64,000 nucleotides of DNA from contig DITE01000064.1 of assembly GCA_002422725.1 (NCBI GenBank), positions 48,991-112,990 on the forward strand, read 5' to 3'. The notes under the pieces were generated by a model. That model was not told the DNA's origin. It saw only the letters and a list, made by a program, of their open reading frames with translations, and ran no database searches. Origin of the DNA: Bacteroidales bacterium UBA6192 (GTDB lineage Bacteria; Bacteroidota; Bacteroidia; Bacteroidales; F082). The position numbers and the translations under genes were made by a program. Position 1 is the first letter of the stretch. Each line of letters opens with the position of its first letter. This document shows, one piece after another, positions 43,100-52,600 of this stretch.

Positions 43100-44716
43100 C
43101 TACCGCACCACCAGTCTCTCGCTCTTCCATCCTTTCCCATCCCACAGCCTAACGAAATACAAACCGACAGGGAGCTGGGTGGTTTCTATCTTGTGATAGG
43201 TGCTCGTGGGTTGTGCCCTGTAGAGCAGGCTGCCTGTGGGGCTGTATAGCTCTATTTGCATGTCGGTTAAGGGAATATTTGCAGGCAGTTGAAGCCAGAC
43301 TTCGGTGGTGGCGGGGTTGGGTGTGATGACTAATCGTTCACCTGATTGTGCATCGTGTGCTGATATATCGCCAAGTATTGAAAGACAAGTGTCTCTGACT
43401 GTAAGCAGCAATTCATTGCTTTCCATCATTGCATCGAAAACCTCCCCCGCCGGACTGTGAAGCAGTTCAACCGGAACAGTTTCCAGTTGAACTGTTTGAA
43501 ATTCAGAATATGTACTATAAGACATACACATTTCGCTTTGGCCTTCCGGATTAAGCTTGCTTACACCTGAATGAGGATTAGTAAAATCCTGATTCCCTTT
43601 GACATAAATAACCGGACCATTGCCGATGACAATCAGATTGCCTTCGGGCGAGGTTAAGGAGCCTATTCCATACATTCCATAACTGTTGGCACGGATTGCT
43701 TCGCCTTCGGAGCCTATATGGATGAACTGTGATTGAAAAGTGTTGCCGGAGGCTACCAGGTTACCTTCATAATCTGTGTTAAGCAAAGGACGAATATAAC
43801 TGAACAAACTATAATATGTCCATTCCCATGTGGTCAAGTATTCATATTGCCCCGCCCATAAAGGTTCACCTTCCGGATCGGTGCAGAATACAATATCCCA
43901 GCCATTCCAACTTCCATTTTGGTAAGTATGTAAAGCTAATCCCATTTCGGTGCTGATCATATCATAAAGGCCTCCAAAAGTAACCCCTTCTGAATGATAT
44001 TTTTTGCCCCAAATGGCATCACCGTTTCCGCTGATCTTTGCCAGCAAAGGCGAAACTCCTGTTGTTTCGCTCAGATAACCGGCCAGCATGTATTGATCAT
44101 CCCCGGCGGGCCTGATGGCTACACCCCAGCTCTTCGAAAAATCCCCTGAATAGGTTTGTGACCACAAAAGGTCTCCCGAGGGGCCAAACCGGGCTACAAA
44201 CAACTTAGTTTGCCCGCTAAGACCATAAAAATAATCGTAGGATCCAATTACTATGCAGCCACCATCATCAGTAGGACCAACTGCTGAAGGAGAAAAGTAA
44301 ACTGGAAAATTAATCCCCTTTTGCCACAAAAGATTGCCTTCAACTGAATATTTGACCACATAAAAACTGGTGTCGTAATCTGAGGCAAGAACAATCCAGC
44401 CATCATCCACGGCAATGGAATGCAAATTATAAACATTTCCTGTAGATTCCAGCACCTGCAACCACTCAACTGTCCCATCCGGACTCAGCTGTATCAGCAC
44501 CCCACTTATCAGATATGATGGTGAAGGTTTGTTCACTGCCCCAACCAACAGGATGTTGCCATTTTCAGATTGCGCCATGGCACTTATGGATATGCTTTCC
44601 TGGCCGTTGAAAAACACTTTGTCGAATTGACCTGTCTGAGAGAAGGATTGGAGCGTGATAAGTGACAGAATCAAACTTAATGTCAACAAAAGATACTGTT
44701 TGATTGGGATTTTCAT
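43100..44716 (-). CDS. Secreted T9SS cargo protein with short beta-propeller-like repeats
   Basis: This 538-residue protein has a signal peptide (ending SFSQ). About eight repeats follow of the type VDDGWIVLASDYDT, TDDGGCIVIGSYDYFYG and RPAGDDQYMLAGY, as in delta-60 or propeller-type secreted proteins. A T9SS sorting domain (VITPNPATTEVWLQLP and PVGLYFVRLWDG) ends the protein. No catalytic residues are evident. Its tail is the intact relative of the two orphan tails at 35.2 and 39.0 kb. The product is probably surface-exposed or released. Confidence 0.78.
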   Translation of the reverse strand: MKIPIKQYLLLTLSLILSLITLQSFSQTGQFDKVFFNGQESISISAMAQSENGNILLVGAVNKPSPSYLISGVLIQLSPDGTVEWLQVLESTGNVYNLHSIAVDDGWIVLASDYDTSFYVVKYSVEGNLLWQKGINFPVYFSPSAVGPTDDGGCIVIGSYDYFYGLSGQTKLFVARFGPSGDLLWSQTYSGDFSKSWGVAIRPAGDDQYMLAGYLSETTGVSPLLAKISGNGDAIWGKKYHSEGVTFGGLYDMISTEMGLALHTYQNGSWNGWDIVFCTDPEGEPLWAGQYEYLTTWEWTYYSLFSYIRPLLNTDYEGNLVASGNTFQSQFIHIGSEGEAIRANSYGMYGIGSLTSPEGNLIVIGNGPVIYVKGNQDFTNPHSGVSKLNPEGQSEMCMSYSTYSEFQTVQLETVPVELLHSPAGEVFDAMMESNELLLTVRDTCLSILGDISAHDAQSGERLVITPNPATTEVWLQLPANIPLTDMQIELYSPTGSLLYRAQPTSTYHKIETTQLPVGLYFVRLWDGKGWKSERLVVR

Positions 44717-44744
44717 GGGTTTTGTTTTTGGTTTATAGGGAATA

Positions 44745-44752
44745 CAAATATA
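44745..44752 (-). promoter_or_regulatory. -7 element of the 43100-44716 gene
   Basis: CAAATATA on plus is TATATTTG on minus, exact, 28 bases upstream of the ATG at 44716. Confidence 0.5.
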
Positions 44753-44805
44753 TTGAATTTCCTTCTAGATTTTTTCAGGCTAAATCATATTTTGATGTGC
44801 CCTTC

Positions 44806-45047
44806 GCTGGCGCGGATTTGTAATCCGTGCCACATTCAGATAAAATGATAAGTTTTGCCATAGAGCTAATTCCTTATGTTTACATTCATCTATTTTGTTT
44901 GACGGAATCTACTAAATGTCAATCCGTATGATGAATTTTGCACTTGCACCACATGAAATAAAAGTACAAAATTTGATTATGCCAAATATTTCAATTTAAC
45001 ATGATGGTTTAGCTTCTGTGTGGCACGGATTACAAATCCGCGCCAGC
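44806..45047. mobile_element. 242-bp MITE-like element with 29-bp perfect inverted ends
   Basis: The 29 bases at 44806-44834 (starting GCTGGCGCGGATTTG) are the exact reverse complement of 45019-45047. Each end is itself a hairpin, GGCGCGGATT/AATCCGTGCC with a TGT loop and one G-T pair. The 184-base interior is AT-rich and non-coding. No target-site duplication is obvious. It could be a non-autonomous element or a REP pair (BIME). The rest of 44717-45154 holds one promoter and one terminator. Confidence 0.65.
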
Positions 45048-45074
45048 AAATAGGTTTATCCCATGAGATACAGT

Positions 45075-45107
45075 AAAAAAAAACAGCCCCAAAAACGAGG
45101 CTGTTTT
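45075..45107 (-). terminator. Intrinsic terminator of the 45155-48058 TBDR gene
   Basis: On the minus strand AAAACAGCC pairs with GGCTGTTTT (45107-45099 and 45088-45080) and a T-run follows. The stem is symmetrical enough to work in both directions. Confidence 0.75.
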
Positions 45108-45154
45108 ACCAAAACTATGAAGAAAAAATAATTTTAATCCTATAATAAATCAGA

Positions 45155-48058
45155 CTAAAACATATAGCTAATACCAATTCCGAATGTTATGCCGGGGTTC
45201 AGGTTAACATAGGTTTCATCTTTGGCTTTGAACGACTGATAAACGCTTTCGATACGTTCATTTAAAATGTTGGAAATCTTTAGGTCAACAATGGTTTTTC
45301 CCTCTTTACCAAACTTTTTATTGATTCCAAAGTTCAGGCTGTTGTACGGCAACATATAAATATCAGGGAAAAGTCCACCCCCGACTATGGAAAGTGTTGG
45401 TCCTTTCACATTATAGAAAAGACCTGCGTCAATGCCTATTTCGGTATTAGCATAGGTAATCCCTGCATTAATCACATAAGGTGATTGGCCTGCCATCTCT
45501 CGCTTTCTCTCAATGGTTTCACCCACTTTCTCGTAGCCTTTCCGCGAATTGTATTCCACATCAGACATTTCAATTTCCGAGATTACATAGGTTAGGTTTG
45601 AACTCAGGCTAAACATACCCATAGTAGGTGAGATAAAGGCCAGGTCTTTTCTGAACTCCAATTCAAAGCCGTATAGCTGTCCATCGCCAACATTTCGTGG
45701 CTGATATTCTGTACTTGTTTGCTGCTCCGGTATCCTTACCAACTCGATTGGATTGTCGAAAGTTTTAAAAAATCCACTCGCCGACAACATCTGGCCCCTT
45801 TCGAGAAACCATTCCCACCGTAAATCAGCATTGGTTATCCTGGTTTCGGTGAGATTGCCGTCCCAATCGGGATATTTGAACAAACTACCGTTAAAAATCC
45901 TATTCGTTATCGGATCGATAATCTGTGCATAAGATAACTCCTTAAACGAAGGCCTGGCGATTGTTTTCGTAAAAGATGCCCTTAAGTTCTGGTTTTTGGT
46001 AATGGCATAGATTAAACTAACGGAAGGAAACAAATCCGTAGAAGACAGCACTTCTTCGTTATCCAGGTTGAATCCGTTCTCAAAATCTCCATTGGCGTAT
46101 TTTTGATCCCGGCCAGTATGGTTCATAACAAAGTCTTCGACACGTAATCCAAGAATTGCTTTAAGCTGTTTAACAGGGTAAAACTCCTGTGAGATATAAG
46201 CTGCAATATTTGTACTATTTGACTTGTATTCGTTCGGGTTGGGATCATTGTTAAGCGATTGGTAGTAAATACCATTAGGCTTGTTCGGAAAAATATTCTC
46301 AGGAATAAGCACTGTGTTAGGGTCAGGGTCAGGCCATGATTGTCCGCTATAAAACTGCATGTCGAAAGACAATATTTCGTAACTCCTGTTTTTATAGTTG
46401 TGGCTGGCACCAAGCTTGGTTTTTGCTTCGCTGCCAAAAAGTTGATATTTTCGGGTAAGGTCAATCTTGGAGGATGTATTGGTTTCGTCAAGCGACCTCC
46501 ATATCCGGCTTGGATTACCTCCGGCACCAGACGAGAAATTCAATCCGGATGTTGTCGTTTCGGTAAATGCAGTCTTTCGAATATCCGGATCATCAGATGT
46601 TGAACGTGTGGGTGATATCCTCCAATCAAGTTCCCATTTATCGCCACCAAAAACATGATCTCCATGAAGCAACAAATTTGTTAAAGATCGCTCATTATAC
46701 TCAAGGTTATCAGAATAAGCCTTGTAACCTGATTGACCTACAGCCTCACCATCATTGATAATCGTAAATTGGGCTGCGCGGCTTTCACCATTCTGTAGTC
46801 TCATAGCAGTAAACCGTATTTTCGAGAATTGTGTTTTAAAGGCCAATCCTCCCAGTATGCCCACCAGCACACTCTTTTCGCCAATTACACCTTCGGAAAT
46901 GGTGGCATAGCGCATATCATACAATTCAGGATCTTTAAATCTTTGATATTCCCCATATCCAGCATCGTCATACAATTTATACTCCTGTTTATAAGAAAGA
47001 GAGAAAATGTACCCGATTTTAGGATCAACGCCTTTGTTGGAGTTCTTTCTTTTTATTGTTAACTGATCACCAAGCGAAATCCCGGCACTATAGTCAACGA
47101 AGCTTTGTTGGGTTTTTGCACCCAGTTGGGAATTGAAACTGCTGATAAAATCAAAAACTTCCTGATTTGCATTACCACTTACAGGACTTGGAATCGTATT
47201 TTCCCGGGCAAGTGAAGGCAAAGCACGTGTTCCATCATCAAAACCCAAAAAGTCAGTCTTACCACCATCGTAGGTGATAAAATCGGGGTTGAGATGCACC
47301 GAAGGATTGAAGGCGGCACTAAGTGATACGCTGATTACCCTTTCTTCAGGAAAGGCCTTTGTTTCAACATTAAGAAGACCGCCGGTAAAATCAGCTGGCA
47401 TATCAGCTGTAAAATTTTTGCTGACCAGGATATTATCAATAAGGTTAGTCGGGAAGATGTCCATTTGAAGGCTATTCTTATCCGGATCGAGTCCGGGGAT
47501 CTCCATCTGGTTCAGGGTTGTCTTGGAATATCGGTCACCGAGTCCTCTGATATAAACATACTTTCCATCTTCGATCGACACACCTGTTACACGTTTTGCA
47601 GCTTCAACAGCTGTAGCATCACCGGTAAGCCTGATTTTGGCTGAAGAGATACCATCAAGCATGGCCGCTGATTTCTTCTTCACTGTCAGGAGTGCTGCTT
47701 CTGTTTTCCGAACTGCCTCGGCTGTTACAATTATTTCCTGCAATTCGGTTGCGCTTTCCTGAAGCATAACTTCATCCAATATGGTTACTTCGCCCGGTTT
47801 AACGCTAACATTAGTCAGCATCACTGTTTGATATGAGATATAAGATAATTGAACATCATATGTTCCTGGTTGGGTTTCGATGGTAAACTTTCCGTCTAAG
47901 TCCGACATGGTTCCTATCGTTGTACCCTTGAGGAGTACAGTTACTCCAACCAGAGATTCCCCGGTTCCTTTTTCAAAGACCGTCCCCCTGATTTTTCCAT
48001 TCTGAGCATAAGTTGTTGAAACAATAAGAGCAAACAGTAAAGAAATGTAGTATCTCAT
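45155..48058 (-). CDS. TonB-dependent receptor with carboxypeptidase-like domain
   Basis: This 967-residue protein has a signal peptide ending TYAQN and a carboxypeptidase-like domain (about 22-105: GKIRGTVFEKGTGESLVGVT). The plug contains RVTGVSIEDGKYVYIRGLGD and IPGLDPDKNSLQMDIFPTNL, and the barrel ends GIGISYMF. This plug pattern marks a distinct receptor group, often paired with a secreted beta-helix or lipoprotein. Here the gene directly upstream on the same strand encodes such a lipoprotein. The substrate is unknown. An intercistronic hairpin (48101-48127) separates the two genes. Confidence 0.85.
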   Translation of the reverse strand: MRYYISLLFALIVSTTYAQNGKIRGTVFEKGTGESLVGVTVLLKGTTIGTMSDLDGKFTIETQPGTYDVQLSYISYQTVMLTNVSVKPGEVTILDEVMLQESATELQEIIVTAEAVRKTEAALLTVKKKSAAMLDGISSAKIRLTGDATAVEAAKRVTGVSIEDGKYVYIRGLGDRYSKTTLNQMEIPGLDPDKNSLQMDIFPTNLIDNILVSKNFTADMPADFTGGLLNVETKAFPEERVISVSLSAAFNPSVHLNPDFITYDGGKTDFLGFDDGTRALPSLARENTIPSPVSGNANQEVFDFISSFNSQLGAKTQQSFVDYSAGISLGDQLTIKRKNSNKGVDPKIGYIFSLSYKQEYKLYDDAGYGEYQRFKDPELYDMRYATISEGVIGEKSVLVGILGGLAFKTQFSKIRFTAMRLQNGESRAAQFTIINDGEAVGQSGYKAYSDNLEYNERSLTNLLLHGDHVFGGDKWELDWRISPTRSTSDDPDIRKTAFTETTTSGLNFSSGAGGNPSRIWRSLDETNTSSKIDLTRKYQLFGSEAKTKLGASHNYKNRSYEILSFDMQFYSGQSWPDPDPNTVLIPENIFPNKPNGIYYQSLNNDPNPNEYKSNSTNIAAYISQEFYPVKQLKAILGLRVEDFVMNHTGRDQKYANGDFENGFNLDNEEVLSSTDLFPSVSLIYAITKNQNLRASFTKTIARPSFKELSYAQIIDPITNRIFNGSLFKYPDWDGNLTETRITNADLRWEWFLERGQMLSASGFFKTFDNPIELVRIPEQQTSTEYQPRNVGDGQLYGFELEFRKDLAFISPTMGMFSLSSNLTYVISEIEMSDVEYNSRKGYEKVGETIERKREMAGQSPYVINAGITYANTEIGIDAGLFYNVKGPTLSIVGGGLFPDIYMLPYNSLNFGINKKFGKEGKTIVDLKISNILNERIESVYQSFKAKDETYVNLNPGITFGIGISYMF

Positions 48059-48100
48059 GTCAAATAGTCTCTATTTTGATATTGATTGAAAACCATGAAA

Positions 48101-48127
48101 CAGACCTACACACTAGATGTAGGTCTG
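48101..48127 (-). other. Intercistronic hairpin between the lipoprotein and TBDR genes
   Basis: A perfect 10-bp stem CAGACCTACA/TGTAGGTCTG (48101-48110 and 48118-48127) with a 7-base loop has only three T after it on the minus strand. Partial termination or mRNA stabilisation is more likely than full termination. Confidence 0.6.
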
Positions 48128-48159
48128 TCTCTGTTTAACCAAATGGTTAAGCTTTATTA

Positions 48160-49626
48160 TTAAAGTCCGGCTAATTTACCATCAGCATCGAGCCATGTCC
48201 AACCTGTGAACTTTGAAGCATCAGCTTTCGAAGTACCACCAGCAGTTACGCCTGCAGGAACAGCACCATTCACATGACCTGGAAGAGCATCAACAGTAAC
48301 ATCCAGTTCAATTCCTTCGAATGTAACACCGGCTGCTGTAACCCTGTTGATCTTTTGTCCTGCCTGAATAGCAGTGATAAAGATGTTCTTCAGGTTGACG
48401 ATTGAATTGTTGTCAACATTAATGAGGTCTTCAGATACCCTTAGAACACCATCTGAATCGAGGCCTGAAGCAACAACAGTTCCATTTTGAATGTTGTGGC
48501 CAGCGGCATAAGTTCCTTCAGGGCCATCCAACTCAAAGTTGTGACCAGTCACAGTGTATACAATAAAGTTGTCTACAGTACCACTCCATGATTGGTCGGT
48601 ATCGATACCATCGTCACCAACATTCCATACGATGAGGTTTTTTACGTTTACGGTTCCGCCATACCACTCAACGCCGTCGTCCTGATTTGCAACGATCTCT
48701 ACGTTTTCGATAACGGTTCCTGAACCAACACCGCCTAATGAAAGGCCATTGATTTCATTTCCTGAACCAATGTTGGTGCCACCATGACGAATAGAAACAT
48801 ATTTGAATACGCCAGAATTGTCGTTGTCATCGTTTCCACCATAAAGACCATTCGGGTCAGAGGTAGGAATACCTTCGATCTGTACTTCCGAAACATCTCC
48901 ATTGTCGTTTGATGCAGAAATCCTTGCTTTTCCAAGGATCAGCACGCCACCCCATAAACCATTTACTTCGGGGCTGAGATTTGGGCTTACGATCTGACCA
49001 GGCATGAGCTCATCGGCAACACTTGTAAATATAATAGGTTGATCAGCAGTACCTTCAGCCATGATTTTGCCGCCACGGGCAATCAGAAGAGCTGTGGCAT
49101 TGGAACCAGCACCAGCCTCGCCTTTAACAACAACACCAGGCTCGATGGTAAGGGTAACATTCGCAACAACAGCAATGCGGCTCTGGAGGATATATACTTT
49201 ACCTGTTTCCCAGGTGGTGTTTGCGGTAATGTTGCTGCTAACATAGAATGTCATTTGCTCAAGTACAACGTTCAATACAGCAGTTGCATTGCCAGTTTGT
49301 GATTCTTTATCAGTAACTGTCAGAACAACGGCACCGGCACCGGCATTGCTGCTGGCAGTGAAGGTAACGACAATGGTTCCTGATTTGGCATCAGCAGTTC
49401 CATCTGTTTTTATAGTTGCTGTTCCATTGGTGGCCGAAACAGTAGAAGATTTGAAACCTGCTTCTGATGTGTATGGAAACTCCATATCGACTGCAGCACC
49501 TGCTTCAACGTCCTGAGTGGCAGGAGCAGTTACCTGTGGGGATTTGTAGGTTTTGTCCTCGTCTTTTTTACAAGAACTGAAAATTGCTAATGAAGCAATC
49601 AATGTAATCATTAAGATTTTTTTCAT
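48160..49626 (-). CDS. Beta-helix lipoprotein paired with a TBDR
   Basis: This 488-residue protein has lipobox FSSC (start at 49626: MKKILMITLIASLAIFSSC). A Cadherin/Ig-like beta-sandwich (about 30-125) is followed by a right-handed beta-helix (about 130-450). The helix includes TIEPGVVVKGEAGAGS, ISASNDNGDV, FKYVSIRHGGTNIGSG and WYGGTVNVKNLIVWNV. There is no catalytic motif. It is likely held on the cell surface and delivers ligand to the TBDR encoded next on the same strand. The longer frame from 49680 would put 18 residues before the signal sequence and was rejected. Confidence 0.78.
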   Translation of the reverse strand: MKKILMITLIASLAIFSSCKKDEDKTYKSPQVTAPATQDVEAGAAVDMEFPYTSEAGFKSSTVSATNGTATIKTDGTADAKSGTIVVTFTASSNAGAGAVVLTVTDKESQTGNATAVLNVVLEQMTFYVSSNITANTTWETGKVYILQSRIAVVANVTLTIEPGVVVKGEAGAGSNATALLIARGGKIMAEGTADQPIIFTSVADELMPGQIVSPNLSPEVNGLWGGVLILGKARISASNDNGDVSEVQIEGIPTSDPNGLYGGNDDNDNSGVFKYVSIRHGGTNIGSGNEINGLSLGGVGSGTVIENVEIVANQDDGVEWYGGTVNVKNLIVWNVGDDGIDTDQSWSGTVDNFIVYTVTGHNFELDGPEGTYAAGHNIQNGTVVASGLDSDGVLRVSEDLINVDNNSIVNLKNIFITAIQAGQKINRVTAAGVTFEGIELDVTVDALPGHVNGAVPAGVTAGGTSKADASKFTGWTWLDADGKLAGL

Positions 49627-49808
49627 GATGAATAGGTTTAGGTGATAAAATTTGATGCAAAAGTCAACCATTCCATCCACCGGGCTATTTAAAAAGACTT
49701 TATGATAGTGTTAAGTTTACCTTAAGTCGAAAACTAATTTCCTCATATTTAGTCAATAAAACCTAATCCTCACTGCAACCAAACCTGTTTCATGTAAAAA
49801 ATCAATGG

Positions 49809-51584
49809 CTATCCAATAATGCCCATATCTTGCATTAACCAGGTGGCATTGCGGTTCACCGCAACACCTTTCTTGATGGTGTAATCAAAATATAACTTGC
49901 CGCCGGTCAAACGACTCTCGAAGCAAAAGTTCACAAACCGGCCTTCAAACTCTTTTTCCATCTCACTTAACTTCAGATCATGTGTTGCCACCACAGCCAG
50001 ACATTGAAAATCCATCAATTTCTGAAGCAACTTGTGCGTTCCCGTATATTTATCATCAGAGTTTGTACCCCGCAGCACTTCATCGAGCAAAACCAGACTT
50101 AAATCAACCAGCTGAATCTCAAGCAGTATCCACTGGAGTTGTTTCAGCTCGTTCAGAAACAATGATGTGTTTTCGTGCAGCGAATCCGATTGTCGCAAGG
50201 AACTCAGCACAAGACAGGGTTTCCAACGAAATTCCCTGGCACACACCGGTGCTCCTGCCTGGGCCAATATCACATTAACGCCCAGGGTCCGCAGATAAGT
50301 GCTTTTCCCTGACATATTACTACCCGTTACCAATTGAATCCGTGGATCAATTTTCAGGTGAATGTCGTTTGTAACCAATTGTTCAGGTGAAATCAAAGGA
50401 TGACCCAATTCAACAGCTTGTATCTCCGGCATAGCACTAAGCTCCGGAAAAACAAAAGAGGGATGGTTGGCATGAAAAACACCAAAACTAATCAGCATCT
50501 CTATCCGGCCAACTGCTGCCAACCAATCAGGCAAGACACCATAATGTAACTTTTTCCATTTCTCATATTCAACAGCCAGATTCACATCAAACTGAAAAAA
50601 AATATTTCCCAATGCAAAAAGCAACATATTGTTGCGTCGGTCGAACCATTCGGATAATACTGAAAGTCGTCGAAACTGCTGCGAAGCCCTGTTCGCAAGC
50701 TCCTGCATCTCACTAAGCATGGCACTCCTTACATGTAAGGCACCAAACTTCATCAGCACCTGAGCATATACCTCCAAAGCATCTTTGTGCCCGCTGATTT
50801 CATTATGGAGCAACAACATTTTCTTCGACTGGAAAAATGCCAGGATCATGCTTACTGAACCGGCGAGCATAAAAAAAGTGTACTGATCTGTCAGGATAGC
50901 ATATACAAGGGTGGTGAATACAATAGTAGGTAGAATGAAACGGATCAAGCCGAAAAAAGGGTGTTTAAAAAGTAAAATGAGCTTCTTTGCATCAATACTT
51001 AAATGTGATAAACCTTTTCTGCGGTCAACCACCAACAGCCTGGCCATTACCTGTTTTCTGAAGTCTTCAAAACCAGCTATTTCCTTTATAGCCTCCTGCA
51101 CGCAAATGATATGCTGATTATCAGGCACTTTAGTCAACAAACTGTCTGCCAGCAGTTCTTTACCATACACCGTAGAGCATCTGTTCAGGAAATGAAACAA
51201 ACTGTATTTCCCAAACAGATCGAGGTCGTCAGCAAAAGGCAAGCGGCTGGAATAAGCAATTCCATCGTCGAAGAAGGATGGTTTGCGGTGCAGCACATTA
51301 AGTTCATTCTCCACCAGATTGAGCATAGCAGTTGTCATTTCGAGCCTGTTAAACAGCTTTTGATGGTAAACAATCAGAAACATCAATGCGAAACCCATCA
51401 ATAGAGCGATTATCAGATAGGCAGGCGTGGCTGCTGTAGAAAACAAATAAATAAAAATGAGCAAGGTCAAAAAACAAGCCAGTCTAAGCCAGGAAAATAA
51501 AGTAGTTAACCGCTGAAGCGCTTGCTGCTCTTTGAACAGCAGTTCCTTCTCTGATTCATACTGATTAAAAATATCTGTTGTCAA
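49809..51584 (-). CDS. Membrane-associated MutS-family ATPase
   Basis: This 591-residue protein has two N-terminal membrane helices (about 33-50 and 54-73) and two more near 215-255. The MutS ATPase domain carries Walker A GSNMSGKST (lysine K427), Walker B LVLLDEVLRGTNSDD and VATHDL. The mismatch-recognition domains of true MutS are missing. Because of the membrane segments a role in ordinary mismatch repair is unlikely. The TTG at 51584 is the probable start, since the upstream gene stops at 51595 and the next in-frame ATG is at codon 63. Confidence 0.85.
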   Translation of the reverse strand: MTTDIFNQYESEKELLFKEQQALQRLTTLFSWLRLACFLTLLIFIYLFSTAATPAYLIIALLMGFALMFLIVYHQKLFNRLEMTTAMLNLVENELNVLHRKPSFFDDGIAYSSRLPFADDLDLFGKYSLFHFLNRCSTVYGKELLADSLLTKVPDNQHIICVQEAIKEIAGFEDFRKQVMARLLVVDRRKGLSHLSIDAKKLILLFKHPFFGLIRFILPTIVFTTLVYAILTDQYTFFMLAGSVSMILAFFQSKKMLLLHNEISGHKDALEVYAQVLMKFGALHVRSAMLSEMQELANRASQQFRRLSVLSEWFDRRNNMLLFALGNIFFQFDVNLAVEYEKWKKLHYGVLPDWLAAVGRIEMLISFGVFHANHPSFVFPELSAMPEIQAVELGHPLISPEQLVTNDIHLKIDPRIQLVTGSNMSGKSTYLRTLGVNVILAQAGAPVCAREFRWKPCLVLSSLRQSDSLHENTSLFLNELKQLQWILLEIQLVDLSLVLLDEVLRGTNSDDKYTGTHKLLQKLMDFQCLAVVATHDLKLSEMEKEFEGRFVNFCFESRLTGGKLYFDYTIKKGVAVNRNATWLMQDMGIIG

Positions 51585-51594
51585 GGTGCAGGAT

Positions 51595-52518
51595 TTATTG
51601 ATTTCGTCTATTGAAAAAGTCAGTAAGTGTAAGCAGATATTCTGATGTCAACTCCAGGTGGTGACAATGGGAAGAATCATTAAAGACTTTCATTTCAGAG
51701 CCTTTGGTAAGCATTTGATAATAACTGCACGTCTTAGGACTTGCATCATCAAACTCACCACAGGTGTATAGAACAGCTAAACGAAGATCCTCAAGTTTAG
51801 CCGTCAGGTCGAGGAAACGTAGTTTGCCGGATTGTCTGAAGACATTCATTCCCCACATATACTGATACATTTCATGATTCATCTTACTCAATGTGGTGGT
51901 CAAACATTCGGGCCATTCCACAAGCCTGCAGAAATGCTTATGATAATATGCATTTATGGCATCCTGATAACTCTGGCTTGTAAAATCCCGGTTTTTCTCT
52001 GCCAGTTTTATTGCTTCGTCTATTTCATTTGGAAAAGAACTAAGTAATTGAATCTGATCACGTTTCCACCATTCTGAATGAAGAATTGGCGACGACAAAA
52101 CCATAGCTCTCAAACCACTTGCCGGTAAACGTTGCGCAAAAGTGACTGCTATGGCTGCTCCCCATCCATGTCCGATCAGGATGAAACCCTTAAATCCGAG
52201 GTGAATGATAAGCTGCCTCAGTTCCACAACAAATCTGCCAACCTGCCACATCTGTGGATCATTGTTTCCCTGGCTGAAACCACAACCCAACTGGTCATAA
52301 AAAACTACCGGACGATTCTCCGAAAGTTTTGCCAAAGGCAACAAATAATCATGTGAAGCTCCAGGTCCGCCATGAATGACAATAATTGGCGTAGCCTTCA
52401 ATTCAGGCTCGAATATCCTGTACCATATTTTTCCACCCTGAACCTCAAGAAAACTTCCATCTGATTGTTGACTTTTCAGCATTGAATCCGGCTTTTTTGA
52501 ATTTGCAAAGGTAGCCAT
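51595..52518 (-). CDS. Alpha/beta hydrolase, proline-iminopeptidase type, lacking the nucleophile serine
   Basis: This 307-residue protein has the S33 outline: HGGPGASHDYLL (oxyanion region), DQLGCGFSQ, nucleophile elbow LIGHGWGAAIA, an acid in CGEFDDASP and a histidine in DSSHCHHLE. At the elbow the family sequence GHSWGG reads GHGWGA, so the catalytic serine is glycine (G118; codon GGA at 52165-52167). The frame is otherwise intact. It may be an inactive homologue that binds a ligand, or a gene early in decay. It is co-directional with the MutS-like gene, with a 10-base gap. Confidence 0.85.
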   Translation of the reverse strand: MATFANSKKPDSMLKSQQSDGSFLEVQGGKIWYRIFEPELKATPIIVIHGGPGASHDYLLPLAKLSENRPVVFYDQLGCGFSQGNNDPQMWQVGRFVVELRQLIIHLGFKGFILIGHGWGAAIAVTFAQRLPASGLRAMVLSSPILHSEWWKRDQIQLLSSFPNEIDEAIKLAEKNRDFTSQSYQDAINAYYHKHFCRLVEWPECLTTTLSKMNHEMYQYMWGMNVFRQSGKLRFLDLTAKLEDLRLAVLYTCGEFDDASPKTCSYYQMLTKGSEMKVFNDSSHCHHLELTSEYLLTLTDFFNRRNQ

Positions 52519-52561
52519 TCGATAGCGCCTGCAAAGGCAGTCAGATATCTCTTCATCACTT

Positions 52562-52593
52562 TTTGTTTATTTTAACAATTACATTTATCTTCG
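52562..52593 (+). promoter_or_regulatory. Promoter of the methyltransferase gene
   Basis: TTTG (52562-52565) and TATCTTCG (52586-52593, one mismatch to TAnnTTTG) are 20 bases apart. The predicted start of transcription is 1-3 bases before the ATG at 52601. Confidence 0.5.
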
Positions 52594-52600
52594 CATACTC

